Shown piece by piece: positions 8,725 to 17,836 of a stretch of DNA of 64,000 bases. Position numbers and translations under genes: made by a program. The notes under the pieces were generated by a model. It did no database searches and had not been told where the DNA came from. It was given only the letters and a program-made list of their open reading frames with translations. The first letter of the stretch is position 1; every line of letters starts with the position of its first letter. This DNA comes from Deltaproteobacteria bacterium HGW-Deltaproteobacteria-19 (lineage in GTDB: Bacteria > Desulfobacterota > Syntrophia > Syntrophales > PHBD01). Where the stretch lies: positions 32,562 through 96,561 of the forward strand of contig PHBD01000021.1 in NCBI GenBank assembly GCA_002841865.1, in the 5' to 3' direction.

Positions 8725-10200
8725 ATGTACCCGAAGCAACACTCCCTACCGATCCTGATGACATTGCCGGCCGCGCTGTTTCTGCTCTTCGCGGAATCGA
8801 CGTCCTGTCTGGCCTCCGGCGGCCTGCACGAGGCGGCAGACCATGTCGGGAGAATCCTGCCCGTGTGGACGGTTCTGCCCTTTGCGGGGATTCTCCTCTC
8901 CATCGCCCTGTGCCCCCTGTTCGTCCCCCACTTCTGGCACAACCACTTCGGGAAGGTCTCGGCCTTCTGGGCCCTGCTTTTTGCCCTGCCCTTCCTGATT
9001 TTCGACTGGCAGGTCGCTCTCTACTCGATCCTCCACATCGGCCTCATCGACTACATCCCCTTCATCATTCTCCTGTGGGGGCTCTTCACCATCTCCGGCG
9101 GCATCGTCGTAAAGGGATCCCTCCGCGGGACGCCCCTGGTGAACGCGACCCTTCTCCTGATCGGTACGTTCCTGGCCTCCTGGGTGGGAACGACCGGCGC
9201 CGCCATGATCATGATCCGGCCGGTCCTCCGGGCCAACCGCGACAGGGTCCACAAGGCCCATGTGATCTGCTTCTTCATCTTCCTGGTGGCCAACATCGGC
9301 GGCTCCCTGACCCCCCTGGGAGACCCGCCGCTCTTCCTCGGATTTCTCCACAATGTGCCTTTCTTCTGGGTTACCAAGGGCATCCTGCCGGAAATGCTGG
9401 CCACGGCGGCGCTGCTCCTGGTCCTCTTCGTCGCCGTCGACATCTACTACTTCCGGAAAGAAAAGGAATTCCGAGAGATCGCCTCGGAAGAGCGAGCCCC
9501 CGTCCTGATCGCCGGGACATATAATTTCCTCCTTCTCGCCGGCGTCGTGACGGCAATTCTCGTCAGCGGCTACTGGAAGGCAGGACATCTCACCATCTAC
9601 AGCGTCGAGGTTCATTACCAGAATCTCCTCCGGGACGCCGTCATTGTGATCCTTGGCCTCGTCTCCCTCCGGATTACGCCGAAGGAACTGCGGAGCGCGA
9701 ACGAATTCTCCTGGGGCCCGATCCTGGAGGTGGCCAAGCTCTTTGCGGGCATCTTCATCACCATCATCCCCGCCCTGGCGATCCTGCGGGCGGGACTCGA
9801 CGGGGCCATGGCGCCCCTCGTGGCGGCCGTTCAGACGCCGGCACATTACTTCTGGGCCTCCGGGGTCCTCTCCTCCTTCCTGGACAACGCCCCGACCTAC
9901 CTCACGTTCTTCAACATGGCCCTGGGCAAGGTGAGTCTGGTTGAGGCCCAGGTCCCGGCAGCCCTGGCAGCGGGAACAGCCACGGCCAACCCGGCCTTCA
10001 TCGGCTACCTCACGGCCATCTCCGCCGGGGCCGTCTTCATGGGGGCAAACACCTACATCGGCAACGCCCCGAATTTCATGGTCAAGTCCATCGCCGAGGA
10101 GGCCGGTGTCGACATGCCGAGCTTCTTCGGGTATATGTTCAAGTATTCCATCCCGTTCCTGATTCCCGTTTTCATCCTGGTGACATTCATCTTCTTTTAG
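8725..10200 (+). CDS. nhaD: Na+/H+ antiporter, NhaD / ArsB-CitT permease superfamily
   Basis: A roughly 491-residue polytopic membrane protein with about a dozen hydrophobic helices. Blocks typical of NhaD-type antiporters are visible: VGTTGAAMIMIRPVLRANRDR, NIGGSLTPLGDPPLFLGFL, SSFLDNAPTYLTFFN and GANTYIGNAPNFMVKSIAEE. It would exchange Na+ for H+ across the inner membrane, a common need in organisms that couple energy conservation to sodium. The start at 8725 is preferred because GCGAGGA sits 4 nt upstream; in-frame ATG 8698 lacks a site. A hypothetical gene follows after 8 nt. Confidence 0.85.
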   Translation: MYPKQHSLPILMTLPAALFLLFAESTSCLASGGLHEAADHVGRILPVWTVLPFAGILLSIALCPLFVPHFWHNHFGKVSAFWALLFALPFLIFDWQVALYSILHIGLIDYIPFIILLWGLFTISGGIVVKGSLRGTPLVNATLLLIGTFLASWVGTTGAAMIMIRPVLRANRDRVHKAHVICFFIFLVANIGGSLTPLGDPPLFLGFLHNVPFFWVTKGILPEMLATAALLLVLFVAVDIYYFRKEKEFREIASEERAPVLIAGTYNFLLLAGVVTAILVSGYWKAGHLTIYSVEVHYQNLLRDAVIVILGLVSLRITPKELRSANEFSWGPILEVAKLFAGIFITIIPALAILRAGLDGAMAPLVAAVQTPAHYFWASGVLSSFLDNAPTYLTFFNMALGKVSLVEAQVPAALAAGTATANPAFIGYLTAISAGAVFMGANTYIGNAPNFMVKSIAEEAGVDMPSFFGYMFKYSIPFLIPVFILVTFIFF

Positions 10201-10208
10201 GAGGCGTC

Positions 10209-10799
10209 ATGAATCCGACCTATTTCGAAGTAACCGTGGAGGGCAGCCACGACCTCCTGAAAGGATTCGTCATTGGTTTTCTCGAAGGGCGGGGGATCAG
10301 CGGCGAGACCTTCTTCGGTGACGAATATGAACTCGATGAGGAAAATCCCCTGCAGCTTCTTTTCCGCATGATGGGCAACCGGGAGGAAAGCACGACTGTC
10401 ATCGTCGAGGCGGAACTACGCAGCCAGCTCCGGGAGGCGCTCCAGCGCCGGAAGGACTCGCTTCCCCTGAAGGTCGTCTCCGTCCGGGAAGTCATGGGCG
10501 CCACCTTCGGCTTCTCCGTAAAAACCTATTCGAGGGAAGTCGGCCGCTCCCTCCGGGATCTCTTCAGCAGCCCCCCGGAAGGCGTTGCCGTCGAGCCCCC
10601 CTTCTCTCCCGAGGAAAAGATCGACCCCGACGGAAAGGGTGTGGAGGCCTATGCCCCGCTCCATGAATACGAGATGAGATGGAAAGGACGGGTGTCCGGA
10701 GCCATCCGGGAGACCTTTGCCCTGTATCACAAAGTGGGGCGCTTCGAGGTGGTCAAGCTGGGGGACCTGCACCTGGATTACGGTGAGCGGATTCTGTGA
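10209..10799 (+). CDS. Conserved-looking hypothetical protein coupled to radical SAM gene
   Basis: I do not recognise this 196-residue acidic protein. It has no signal peptide, membrane helix or metal motif. It begins with a beta-rich segment (YFEVTVEGSHDLLKGFVIGFLEG), continues with alternating strands and helices (TTVIVEAELRSQLREALQRRK, LKVVSVREVMG), and ends HKVGRFEVVKLGDLHLDYGERIL. AGGAGG lies 3 nt before the ATG. Its TGA overlaps the GTG start of the next gene by 4 nt, so translation of the two is probably coupled. A role as partner or substrate-binding subunit of the radical SAM enzyme is possible but unproven. Confidence 0.7.
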   Translation: MNPTYFEVTVEGSHDLLKGFVIGFLEGRGISGETFFGDEYELDEENPLQLLFRMMGNREESTTVIVEAELRSQLREALQRRKDSLPLKVVSVREVMGATFGFSVKTYSREVGRSLRDLFSSPPEGVAVEPPFSPEEKIDPDGKGVEAYAPLHEYEMRWKGRVSGAIRETFALYHKVGRFEVVKLGDLHLDYGERIL

Positions 10800-12358
10800 T
10801 CCTTCTCGTCCACCCCCCGGTCTCCAAACCATGCGAGCCGCCACCCGGCATCGCCAGACTGTCGGGAGCGCTCAGGGAACACGACGTACCACACCTTCTT
10901 CTGGATGCAAACCGGGAGGGCCTGCAGCATCTCCTGGAACAGACACTCCCCGGGGATCCCGCCGACACATGGACCCGCCGGGCCCGCTCCGGGCTGCAGA
11001 AGAATCTCCGGCTGCTGACGACGTCCGGAGGCTATCAGAATCCCGATCGGTACCATCGCGCGGTCTCCGACGTGAACCGCACCCTGGAGCAGTCCTGCCC
11101 GGAGGGTCACCCCCGGGTGACCCTGAACAATTACGAGGATCCCGCACGGTCCCCCCTGCGGAGCGGCGACCTGCTGGCGGCAGCCGAACGTCCCGAAGAG
11201 AACCCGTTTTTCCCATGGTTCCGGGACCGCCTATCCCTCCTCCTCGACGATCCCGGATTCACGGACATCGGTTTTTCCCTTAACTACCTGAGCCAGGCCC
11301 TCTGCACCTTCGCGATGATCGGCTATCTCCGTCGCCTCCAGCCGGGCCTGCGCATTCTGGTCGGGGGCGGACTGGTAACTTCGTGGACCCGCCAGCCCGG
11401 CTTCGGTCGACCATTCCGCGGACTGATCGACGAAATCGTCGATGGTCCCGGAGAGGCCGGACTCCTGGAATTCCTCGGAAAGCGTCCCGGCCTCCTCCCG
11501 GCACGGCCGGACTACCGCAACCTCCTGTCCCCGGGTGTGAAAGGCACGGATCTTCCCTACCTCGCCCCCGGTCCGATTCTGCCCTACAGCGCATCCTCCG
11601 GCTGTTCCTACGGGAAGTGCGCCTTTTGCCCGGAACGTGCGGAGGGCAGCCCTTTTCGCCCAATCGCGCCGAAACGTGCTGCGGAGGAAATCCGGGGCCT
11701 GACGGAGGAGTTCCGGCCGGCCCTCATCCATCTTCTGGACAACACCCTCTCGGCGGCTATGCTGAAAGCCCTCATCGCGGCTCCTCCCGGCGTTCCATGG
11801 TACGGTTTTGTCCGGGTTTCCCGGGACCTGGCGGACCCCGATTTCTGCACGGCCCTGAGGCGATCCGGGTGCATCCTGCTCCAGATCGGGATCGAATCGG
11901 GGAGCCAGCGGGTCCTCGACGCGCTGGACAAGGGGATCCGCCTGGAAACGGCGGTCAAGGCCCTGCAAGGCCTGCGGGACGCCGGCATTGTCCCGTACGT
12001 GTACCTCCTTTTCGGCACACCCGAAGAGACGGAACCGGAGGCCCGGGAGACCCTGGATTTCACCGTTCGGCACAGCGAAGCCATCGGGTTCCTGAACCTG
12101 TCGGTCTTCAACCTTCCCGTCGGTCGCACCGGAATGTCGGACCTGGACATCCGGCCCTTCTACGAAGGGGATCTGTCGCTCTACCGCGATTTCCGGCACC
12201 CCCGGGGCTGGGACCGGGGAATCGTCCGCCGTTTCCTCCAGTCGGAATTCCGGAGGCATCCCGCCATCGCTCCCATCCTGAGGCGGGATCCGCCGCTCTT
12301 CACATCGAACCACGCCCCGTTTTTCGCTCAGACCCTCTTTCCCCGGGATCGACGCTGA
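10796..12358 (+). CDS. Radical SAM protein with CX4CX2C cluster motif
   Basis: This 520-residue protein starts at GTG inside the stop codon of the preceding gene. The N-terminal 250 residues resemble a divergent B12-binding-like domain (ILLVHPPVSKP, GFSLNYLSQALCTFAM, ILVGGGLVTSW). The radical SAM core follows. Its cluster cysteines are Cys270, Cys275 and Cys278 (GCSYGKCAFC), that is CX4CX2C rather than the usual CX3CX2C. Core blocks LIHLLDNTLS, LLQIGIESGSQRVLDALDKG and VYLLFGTPEE are normal, so a functional enzyme is likely. A similar one-residue insertion occurs in some radical SAM groups with a GCxxGxCxFC signature. Substrate unknown. Confidence 0.82.
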   Translation: MILLVHPPVSKPCEPPPGIARLSGALREHDVPHLLLDANREGLQHLLEQTLPGDPADTWTRRARSGLQKNLRLLTTSGGYQNPDRYHRAVSDVNRTLEQSCPEGHPRVTLNNYEDPARSPLRSGDLLAAAERPEENPFFPWFRDRLSLLLDDPGFTDIGFSLNYLSQALCTFAMIGYLRRLQPGLRILVGGGLVTSWTRQPGFGRPFRGLIDEIVDGPGEAGLLEFLGKRPGLLPARPDYRNLLSPGVKGTDLPYLAPGPILPYSASSGCSYGKCAFCPERAEGSPFRPIAPKRAAEEIRGLTEEFRPALIHLLDNTLSAAMLKALIAAPPGVPWYGFVRVSRDLADPDFCTALRRSGCILLQIGIESGSQRVLDALDKGIRLETAVKALQGLRDAGIVPYVYLLFGTPEETEPEARETLDFTVRHSEAIGFLNLSVFNLPVGRTGMSDLDIRPFYEGDLSLYRDFRHPRGWDRGIVRRFLQSEFRRHPAIAPILRRDPPLFTSNHAPFFAQTLFPRDRR

Positions 12359-12387
12359 ACCGGCGGCCCCCCGGCGGGGTTCTTTTT
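12357..12387 (+). terminator. Probable weak terminator
   Basis: GAACC and GGTTC arms enclose a GC-rich core in which CCGG can pair with CCGG. TTCTTTTT follows directly. The internal pairing is imperfect. Confidence 0.4.
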
Positions 12388-12459
12388 CATTGACAGCCGG
12401 CGGCTGGAATCCGTAGAGTATCGTGAAAATTCGCCATCCGCTTTTCGAGGTTCTATCCC

Positions 12460-13023
12460 ATGAAATCCAAGGAAAAGGACTATTTCGAGGCCCTCTACGA
12501 GGTGACCCGGCTGATCAACGCATCGCTCGACCCGGACCATGTCCTGGACGAGATCGTCCGGTCGGTGGTGAACGCTATGGGCCTGAAGGCCGCAAGCCTC
12601 CGCCTCCTCGATACCCGCAGGAAAAAGTTGCTCCTGGGGACCTCCTGCGGCCTTTCCGCGGACTACCTCCAGAAGGGCCCCATCCTGGTGGAGGCCAGCG
12701 GGCTGGACAGGAAGGCCCTCCGGGGGAAGACCTGTATTGTCCGGGACGCCCGGACGGATCCGGACTTCCAGTACGGCTCACAGGCCCGGGAAGAGGGAAT
12801 CGCCTCGGTTCTTGTCGTTCCCCTGGTCCGCGAACGGAAGGCCCTCGGGGTTCTTCGGGTGTATGCGGACACGGTCCGGGATTTCTCGAAGCGGGAGATT
12901 CGCTTTCTGGAAGCCGTAGCCCACCTGAGCGCCATCGCCCTCGATAATGCCCGCCTGCACCGGGCGCTGGAAACCCGCTGCGAGCTGATGGCGGCCCATA
13001 AGCTCCGCATCGACGACAATTAA
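12460..13023 (+). CDS. GAF domain protein
   Basis: This 187-residue soluble protein is essentially one GAF domain. It opens with a helix ([26 protein letters not shown]), followed by [28 protein letters not shown], a [14 protein letters not shown] block and [24 protein letters not shown] domains bind small ligands such as nucleotides, haem or tetrapyrroles and usually regulate an attached output, but none is attached here. The gene sits just upstream of gapA (10 nt) and may be co-transcribed. It could be a stand-alone sensor acting in trans on the two-component system downstream; that is speculation. Confidence 0.8.
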   Translation: MKSKEKDYFEALYEVTRLINASLDPDHVLDEIVRSVVNAMGLKAASLRLLDTRRKKLLLGTSCGLSADYLQKGPILVEASGLDRKALRGKTCIVRDARTDPDFQYGSQAREEGIASVLVVPLVRERKALGVLRVYADTVRDFSKREIRFLEAVAHLSAIALDNARLHRALETRCELMAAHKLRIDDN

Positions 13024-13033
13024 GGAAAAAGCA

Positions 13034-14044
13034 ATGATCCGAGTAGGTATCAACGGATTCGGCCGGATCGGTCGCCAGGTCTTCCGGGCCATCCTGGAGC
13101 GCTGCCCCGGGACGGTGAGCGTTGTTGCCGTGAACGATCTCTACGACGTGGCAACAAACGCCCATCTTCTCTCTTTCGACACGAACTACGGCCGTTTCCC
13201 CGGAACCGTGCGCGTCCGGAAAGACGGGTTCTCCGTGAACGGGCACCCCGTGAGGAACTTCGCCTTCCGCGATCCCGGCCAGATTCCCTGGGACGATGCG
13301 GGCGTGGATGTCGTAATCGAAAGTACGGGACTCTTCACGGAAGCGTCGAAAGCAGCCGCCCACATCGAGGCGGGCGTGAAGAAAGTCATCATCAGCGCTC
13401 CCGCGAAAGGGGAGGATCTCACCGTCGTCATGGGTGTCAACCACCGTCTATACCGACCGGAGAAGCACCACATCCTCTCCAACGCCTCCTGCACGACCAA
13501 CTGCCTCGCTCCGCCGGTGATGGTCCTTCACCGCCGTTTCGGCATCGAACGGGGCATGATGACGACGGTCCACTCCTATACGAACGACCAGCGGATCCTG
13601 GACATGCCCCACCGCGACCTCCGCCGGGCCCGTGCAGCCGGCCAGAACATCATTCCCACCACCACCGGGGCGGCCCGGGCACTATCGCTGGTGCTTCCGG
13701 AACTGGAGGGACGATTCGACGGCTATTCCCTGAGGGTTCCCACGCCGACCGTATCGGTCGTCGACTTCACGGCGGAACTCCGGAGCGAGACCACGACCGA
13801 TGAACTCAGGCAGGTCCTCCGGGGGGCGGCACGGAACTCCCTGAAGGGCATTCTCGGATTCGCCGACATTCCCCTCGTATCCAGCGATTTCAAGGGGGAC
13901 AGCCGGTCGTCCATCGTCGATCTCGAGTTCACCCAGGTCCTGCGGAAAAATTGGGCGAAAGTTGTGACCTGGTACGACAACGAATGGGGGTATTCCTGCC
14001 GGGTAGCCGATCTGGTCGAGTACATCGGCGGGCGGGGGCTCTGA
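13034..14044 (+). CDS. gap: Type I glyceraldehyde-3-phosphate dehydrogenase
   Basis: This 336-residue enzyme has the NAD-binding [15 protein letters not shown] motif. The active-site block [12 protein letters not shown] places the catalytic Cys at 153, with catalytic His180 in [10 protein letters not shown]. Asp35 (VNDLYD) is the residue that normally selects NAD over NADP. It interconverts glyceraldehyde-3-phosphate plus phosphate and 1,3-bisphosphoglycerate, in glycolysis or, in a syntroph, mainly gluconeogenesis. AAGGAA precedes the ATG. It is followed after 3 nt by a response regulator gene, an unusual neighbour. Confidence 0.96.
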   Translation: MIRVGINGFGRIGRQVFRAILERCPGTVSVVAVNDLYDVATNAHLLSFDTNYGRFPGTVRVRKDGFSVNGHPVRNFAFRDPGQIPWDDAGVDVVIESTGLFTEASKAAAHIEAGVKKVIISAPAKGEDLTVVMGVNHRLYRPEKHHILSNASCTTNCLAPPVMVLHRRFGIERGMMTTVHSYTNDQRILDMPHRDLRRARAAGQNIIPTTTGAARALSLVLPELEGRFDGYSLRVPTPTVSVVDFTAELRSETTTDELRQVLRGAARNSLKGILGFADIPLVSSDFKGDSRSSIVDLEFTQVLRKNWAKVVTWYDNEWGYSCRVADLVEYIGGRGL

Positions 14045-14047
14045 TCC

Positions 14048-15379
14048 ATGAGTGTACACATCCTCGTCATCGACGACGACGCCGTGGCGTGTGAGTTCCT
14101 CGAGGAGGCCCTCTCCCGGCAGGGCTACGAGGTCCAGACGCGGACTTCCGCTCGCAAGGCCCTGGAAGAAGACCTGTCTCGATACGACATGCTCCTGTCC
14201 GACATCCGGATGCCCGACATGGACGGCCTGCAGTTTCTCCGGGCCGTCCACGAGTCCTGGCCCCAGATGCCGGTCATCATGATGACGGCATTCGGGTCTC
14301 TGGAGACGACGATGGAGGCCCTCCGTCTCGGCGCCTGGGACTACATCAGCAAGCCCTTCTCCCCCGACGCCATCCGGGCCATGGTCCGCAAAGTGCTGGA
14401 GGTCAGGAGTCTTCACCAACTGCGGATGCTGGGAGAGCCCAAGGCGGAGACGGAATCCCATTTCATCGGATCCTCCGCCACGATGGTGAATTTCTACAAA
14501 CAGCTGGCCCGGGTCGCCGACGCCTCGGCGAGCATCCTCATCGAGGGGGAAAGCGGCACGGGCAAAGAGCTGACGGCCCGCTCCCTTCACCAGTTCAGCT
14601 CCCGCCGGGACCGGCCTTTCATCCCGGTTCACTGCGGCGCCATCCCGGATACGCTTCTCGAATCGGAATTGTTCGGCTACGAGCGGGGGGCCTTCACGGG
14701 GGCGGATCATTCCCATCCGGGGCTTCTGGAGTCCGCCAAGGAAGGGACCATTTTCCTTGACGAGATCACGGAGATGTCGCCCGCCCTGCAGGGAAAGCTC
14801 CTCCGGTTCATGCAGAACGGTGAGATCCGGCGCCTGGGAGGACATGACGTCCGGATTGCCTCCGTCAGGGTGGTGGCAGCGGGAAACCGGGACATCGACG
14901 AAGAGGTGCGAAGCGGGCGTTTCCGGGCGGACCTCCTGTACCGGTTCGTCGTCCGTCTCCACATCCCGCCGCTCCGGAAACACAAGGAGGACATTCCCCA
15001 ACTGGTGAAGTCCCTGCTGAATAAAATCGGGCACCCGACGGTCCGCGTCTCCGACGAGGCCATGGAATGGTTCATGGCCTACTCCTGGCCCGGGAACGTG
15101 CGGGAGCTGGAAAACGTGCTTCAGCAGACACTCCTGCTCTCACCCTTTGCCGTCATTCTGCCGGAGAATCTGCCGCTCCGATTCCGCCCGGAACGGGTCG
15201 ACGAGCCGTCCCTGCCCTCCGTGACGCCCCTGGAGTCGGCGGAGCGTGACCAGATCCTCCAGACACTCCGGACGACTTCGTGGAACCAGAGCCGTACGGC
15301 AACCCTTCTGGGCATCGACCGGAAGACCCTCCGGAGCAAAATCCAACGTTACGGTCTGCAGCGGGAAAGCGGTTCCTGA
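14048..15379 (+). CDS. Sigma-54-dependent response regulator, NtrC family
   Basis: This 443-residue protein has three domains. A receiver domain spans 1-120 (acidic pocket Asp9-11, phospho-acceptor Asp52 in LLSDIRMPDMDG, Lys102). An AAA+ domain has Walker A GESGTGKE at 167-174 and the canonical sigma-54 contact loop GAFTGA at 214-219. A Fis-type helix-turn-helix sits at the C-terminus (WNQSRTATLLGIDRKTLRSKIQRYGL). It should activate sigma-54 promoters when phosphorylated. The histidine kinase gene converges on it with only 9 nt between the stops, so the two form a likely pair although not co-transcribed. Targets are not visible here. Confidence 0.93.
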   Translation: MSVHILVIDDDAVACEFLEEALSRQGYEVQTRTSARKALEEDLSRYDMLLSDIRMPDMDGLQFLRAVHESWPQMPVIMMTAFGSLETTMEALRLGAWDYISKPFSPDAIRAMVRKVLEVRSLHQLRMLGEPKAETESHFIGSSATMVNFYKQLARVADASASILIEGESGTGKELTARSLHQFSSRRDRPFIPVHCGAIPDTLLESELFGYERGAFTGADHSHPGLLESAKEGTIFLDEITEMSPALQGKLLRFMQNGEIRRLGGHDVRIASVRVVAAGNRDIDEEVRSGRFRADLLYRFVVRLHIPPLRKHKEDIPQLVKSLLNKIGHPTVRVSDEAMEWFMAYSWPGNVRELENVLQQTLLLSPFAVILPENLPLRFRPERVDEPSLPSVTPLESAERDQILQTLRTTSWNQSRTATLLGIDRKTLRSKIQRYGLQRESGS

Positions 15380-15388
15380 AGGAGACTC

Positions 15389-16891
15389 TCAGGCGGATGG
15401 TTTCTCGACGATGGGAAAATAGAGGATAAACTCCGTCCCTTCCCCGGGACGGCTTTTCAGTTCGATCTCCCCCCCGTGCATTTTAACGATGTCCTGGACG
15501 ATGGCGAGTCCCAGCCCCCGCAGCCCCTCATCGGCATGGGTGCTGAAGAACGGTTCGAAGACCTTCTCCTGGAGTTCCCGGGGAATGCCCGGTCCCTCGT
15601 CACGGACGGACATGGCGACGGCGTTCTTTTCCGGCACGGGGTAGGCGGACAGGACGATGCCGCCTCCCTCCGGCATGACTTCCAGGGCATTCTGGATGAG
15701 GTTGAACAGGGCCGTCTGCGTCCGGTGCCGGTCCACGTAAAGTCCTGGCACCCCCTCTTCAATTCTTACGGTCAGCGAGACGCCGGTGTTCTGAATCAGG
15801 GGTTCCACCAGGGCCGAGGTCTCACCGAAGAGGTTCTGGATCGACAGGGCCTCCATGTGGGGCTCCGGAAGCCGTGTTGCCCTGCGGATGTTCTTGATGA
15901 CGAGGTTCAGCCGCTGGGTCTGCTGGACGATCAGCTCCAGTTTGCGGTGCACATCCGGCGGCCAGTCGGCCCGCTCCAGGAGAAGCTGTGCCATCCCGGC
16001 GATGGAGTGGAGGGGGGTTCCCAGATCGTGGGCCAGCGTCGCCGTCAGGTATCCCAGTGCGGTGAGCTGCTGGAGCTGGTTGACCTGTTTGGTCAACTGG
16101 ACCACTTTGGAGGTGGCCTCCTGGACACGTTGTTCCAGGTGCCGGGTCAACTCCTGGTTCTCCCCGTGCACACGCTGAATCTCGTCGGCCATGGAGTTGA
16201 AATGCTCCGCCACGTATCCCCACTCGTCCTTCCAGTGGACGGAGATCCTTTTTTTATACAAGCCCCTCGGGAACTCGTCGATGGCCTCGACGATGATCTT
16301 GAGGGGCCGATCGATGATCCAGCCGTAGATGAAGACAAGCACCAGGAGGATCCCCACCAGGAGACCGGCCGTGCTGTAAACAAGCATCATTCGGGCCCGG
16401 GAGAGAATTTCACCCCGGGACTGGGAGAAGGAGATGACCCCCACCACGATGGGCCCCTCCCGATCCGACGTGAAAGGGTACAGGAGACCGAGGGCCGGAC
16501 CGCTGTCGGTAGTCAGTTCGGTGTATTTCGGTACGGACTGCTCCAGTGAGGAAAGGATCGCCACTTCGGGCCATTCATACTGGAGTCTGCTCGCTCCGGC
16601 CACGTAATCCGCATCCTTCCTGTTCTTGTCTACCGTGAAGATGTCGATCCGGGCAAAGCGAATGTCCGCCTGGATCAGGTCCTTGAGGGTGACATCCAGG
16701 GCGGACAGCCCCTGGCGCGTCGGGAAATGCTGGTAGTACGTGTGGACGGTCTCGGCGACGTCATAGAGTCTCTTGATCTGCTGTTCGAAAAGAATGTTTT
16801 CCAGGACCCGGAGCTGGATCCATCCCCAGACTGACATCGCCAGCACAAGGCTGGCCAGGGTTACGACGAGAATGCGGACGCGGACGGTCAC
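15389..16891 (-). CDS. Membrane sensor histidine kinase
   Basis: This 500-residue kinase starts at GTG behind GGAGAG. One transmembrane helix lies at about 7-28. A periplasmic sensor region runs to about 165 and includes a PAS/Cache-like core, and a second helix occupies 170-192. HAMP and coiled coil follow to about 275. The dimerisation domain has phospho-acceptor His288 in TATLAHDLGTPLHS, a variant of the HExxTP box. The HATPase domain shows N, G1 and G2 boxes (NLIQNALEVMPEGG, DEGPGIP, GLRGLGLAIVQ). It presumably phosphorylates the adjacent NtrC-type regulator. The ligand is unknown. Confidence 0.92.
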   Translation of the reverse strand: MTVRVRILVVTLASLVLAMSVWGWIQLRVLENILFEQQIKRLYDVAETVHTYYQHFPTRQGLSALDVTLKDLIQADIRFARIDIFTVDKNRKDADYVAGASRLQYEWPEVAILSSLEQSVPKYTELTTDSGPALGLLYPFTSDREGPIVVGVISFSQSRGEILSRARMMLVYSTAGLLVGILLVLVFIYGWIIDRPLKIIVEAIDEFPRGLYKKRISVHWKDEWGYVAEHFNSMADEIQRVHGENQELTRHLEQRVQEATSKVVQLTKQVNQLQQLTALGYLTATLAHDLGTPLHSIAGMAQLLLERADWPPDVHRKLELIVQQTQRLNLVIKNIRRATRLPEPHMEALSIQNLFGETSALVEPLIQNTGVSLTVRIEEGVPGLYVDRHRTQTALFNLIQNALEVMPEGGGIVLSAYPVPEKNAVAMSVRDEGPGIPRELQEKVFEPFFSTHADEGLRGLGLAIVQDIVKMHGGEIELKSRPGEGTEFILYFPIVEKPSA

Positions 16892-16918
16892 GGGTCTCTC
16901 CGAGGCATGATTCCTTTT

Positions 16919-16942
16919 CGCCGTTACTTATCATAAACGGCG
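16919..16942. promoter_or_regulatory. Inverted repeat upstream of histidine kinase gene
   Basis: CGCCGTT and AACGGCG flank a 10-nt AT-rich centre. It is 28-51 nt upstream of the kinase start. Leftward, the centre reads TATGATAA, which resembles a -10 box. It could be an operator overlapping the promoter. No matching -35 was found. Confidence 0.35.
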
Positions 16943-17019
16943 ACGGATGCAACAGGATCCGGATGAACTGGATAAGGGCAACGAAGCAGACGACCCCTTT
17001 TCAACCGTCCGGCCACAAA

Positions 17020-17054
17020 GAAAAGGCACACCGGTAACCCGGTGTGCCTTTTCT
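17020..17054 (-). terminator. Strong terminator after the small exported-protein genes
   Basis: AAAAGGCACACCGG and CCGGTGTGCCTTTT form a near-perfect 14-bp stem with a short loop. Leftward the stem runs into TTTTCTTT. It ends the 17086-17836 transcript. Confidence 0.92.
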
Positions 17055-17085
17055 GAATGACTTCTCGAAACTGCGCTCTTCGAAC

Positions 17086-17352
17086 CTACTTCTTCTCAGG
17101 CGCGGGAGCGGGAGCTTCGTCGGCCTTCTTCTCGGCCTTCTTCGCCTTCTTGGCCTTCTTCACCTTCTTGGCCTTCTTGTCGGCCTTCTTGTCGGCCTTG
17201 GCATCTGCCTTCGCATCAGCCTTCGCATCGGCCTTCATTTCAACCTTTGCCGCATCGGCCTTCGCCGGGGCAGCTGCCTTCTCGGCCGCGATCGCCGACG
17301 TCGTGAAGAGGAAAACAAACCCAACCAGCAACAGTACCAAACGTTTCATCAA
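17086..17352 (-). CDS. Small exported lysine/alanine-rich low-complexity protein
   Basis: This 88-residue protein has a clear signal peptide (MMKRLVLLLVGFVFLF, cleavage near IAA-EKA). After that come Ala/Lys/Asp repeats: ADAK units at about 36-55, then KKA/KAK units to about 80, ending PAPAPEKK. GGAGG precedes the start. The mature part is strongly basic and would be a charged helix or disordered. It resembles histone H1-like or cell-envelope binding tails, but I know no specific family. It follows another small exported protein gene and shares its terminator. Confidence 0.7.
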   Translation of the reverse strand: MMKRLVLLLVGFVFLFTTSAIAAEKAAAPAKADAAKVEMKADAKADAKADAKADKKADKKAKKVKKAKKAKKAEKKADEAPAPAPEKK

Positions 17353-17431
17353 CTTGTACCTCCTTCATGGATTTTGTTTTATGTTTCCGTTCCTCCCGTA
17401 GAGGAACGGTCCCATACGATTTGTATCCGCC

Positions 17432-17836
17432 TTACTTTGGCGGTGCGGCCGCGTCGGTTTTACCCCTGACGTCCGCTTTCTTCCTGGATACGGCGTTTGT
17501 CACCCGGATAGCCACGTCCTGGTTGTCTTTTTTCACATAGGAAACGGTTACCTTGTCTCCAATGTTCACTTTCACCGGCTTCTCCAGGATGAACTGCATG
17601 GTCTCCACAGTTGCCGAATTGCCCTTGACCGCCCGTTCGATCCGGATCATCCCCTCGGTTACCTCGACGACAACGCCGCTGGCGTGCATCCTCGTGATCT
17701 TCGACGATTTCGCCTTCCCGGGGGCTGCCTTGATCGGCTCGGCCTTCACGGTGGACTTGGAGGTCTGCTCGGCAGCAATTCCCATTCCGTACATCACGAG
17801 GGCCGCGGCAATTACCAGTACAATCAGACGTCTCAC
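17432..17836 (-). CDS. Small exported beta-rich hypothetical protein
   Basis: About 134 residues from GTG 17836; GTG 17866 in frame is an alternative with a poorer site. GGAGG lies 10 nt before the chosen start. The signal peptide is RRLIVLVIAAALVMYGMGIAA. After a basic linker come short strands: ASGVVVEVTEGMIRIERAV, TMQFILEKPVKVNIGDKVTVSYVKK and DVAIRVTNAV. This pattern looks like a small OB-like or DUF5666-like barrel, with a basic disordered tail. It is probably periplasmic. Function unknown. It is co-directional with the Lys/Ala-rich gene 79 nt downstream. Confidence 0.68.
   Translation of the reverse strand: MRRLIVLVIAAALVMYGMGIAAEQTSKSTVKAEPIKAAPGKAKSSKITRMHASGVVVEVTEGMIRIERAVKGNSATVETMQFILEKPVKVNIGDKVTVSYVKKDNQDVAIRVTNAVSRKKADVRGKTDAAAPPK

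Noticed and set aside
17105..17260. Repetitive DNA resembling a short tandem-repeat array
   Set aside because: The periodicity comes from Ala/Lys/Asp codons of the low-complexity exported protein. Units are not separated by spacers, so it is not a CRISPR array.
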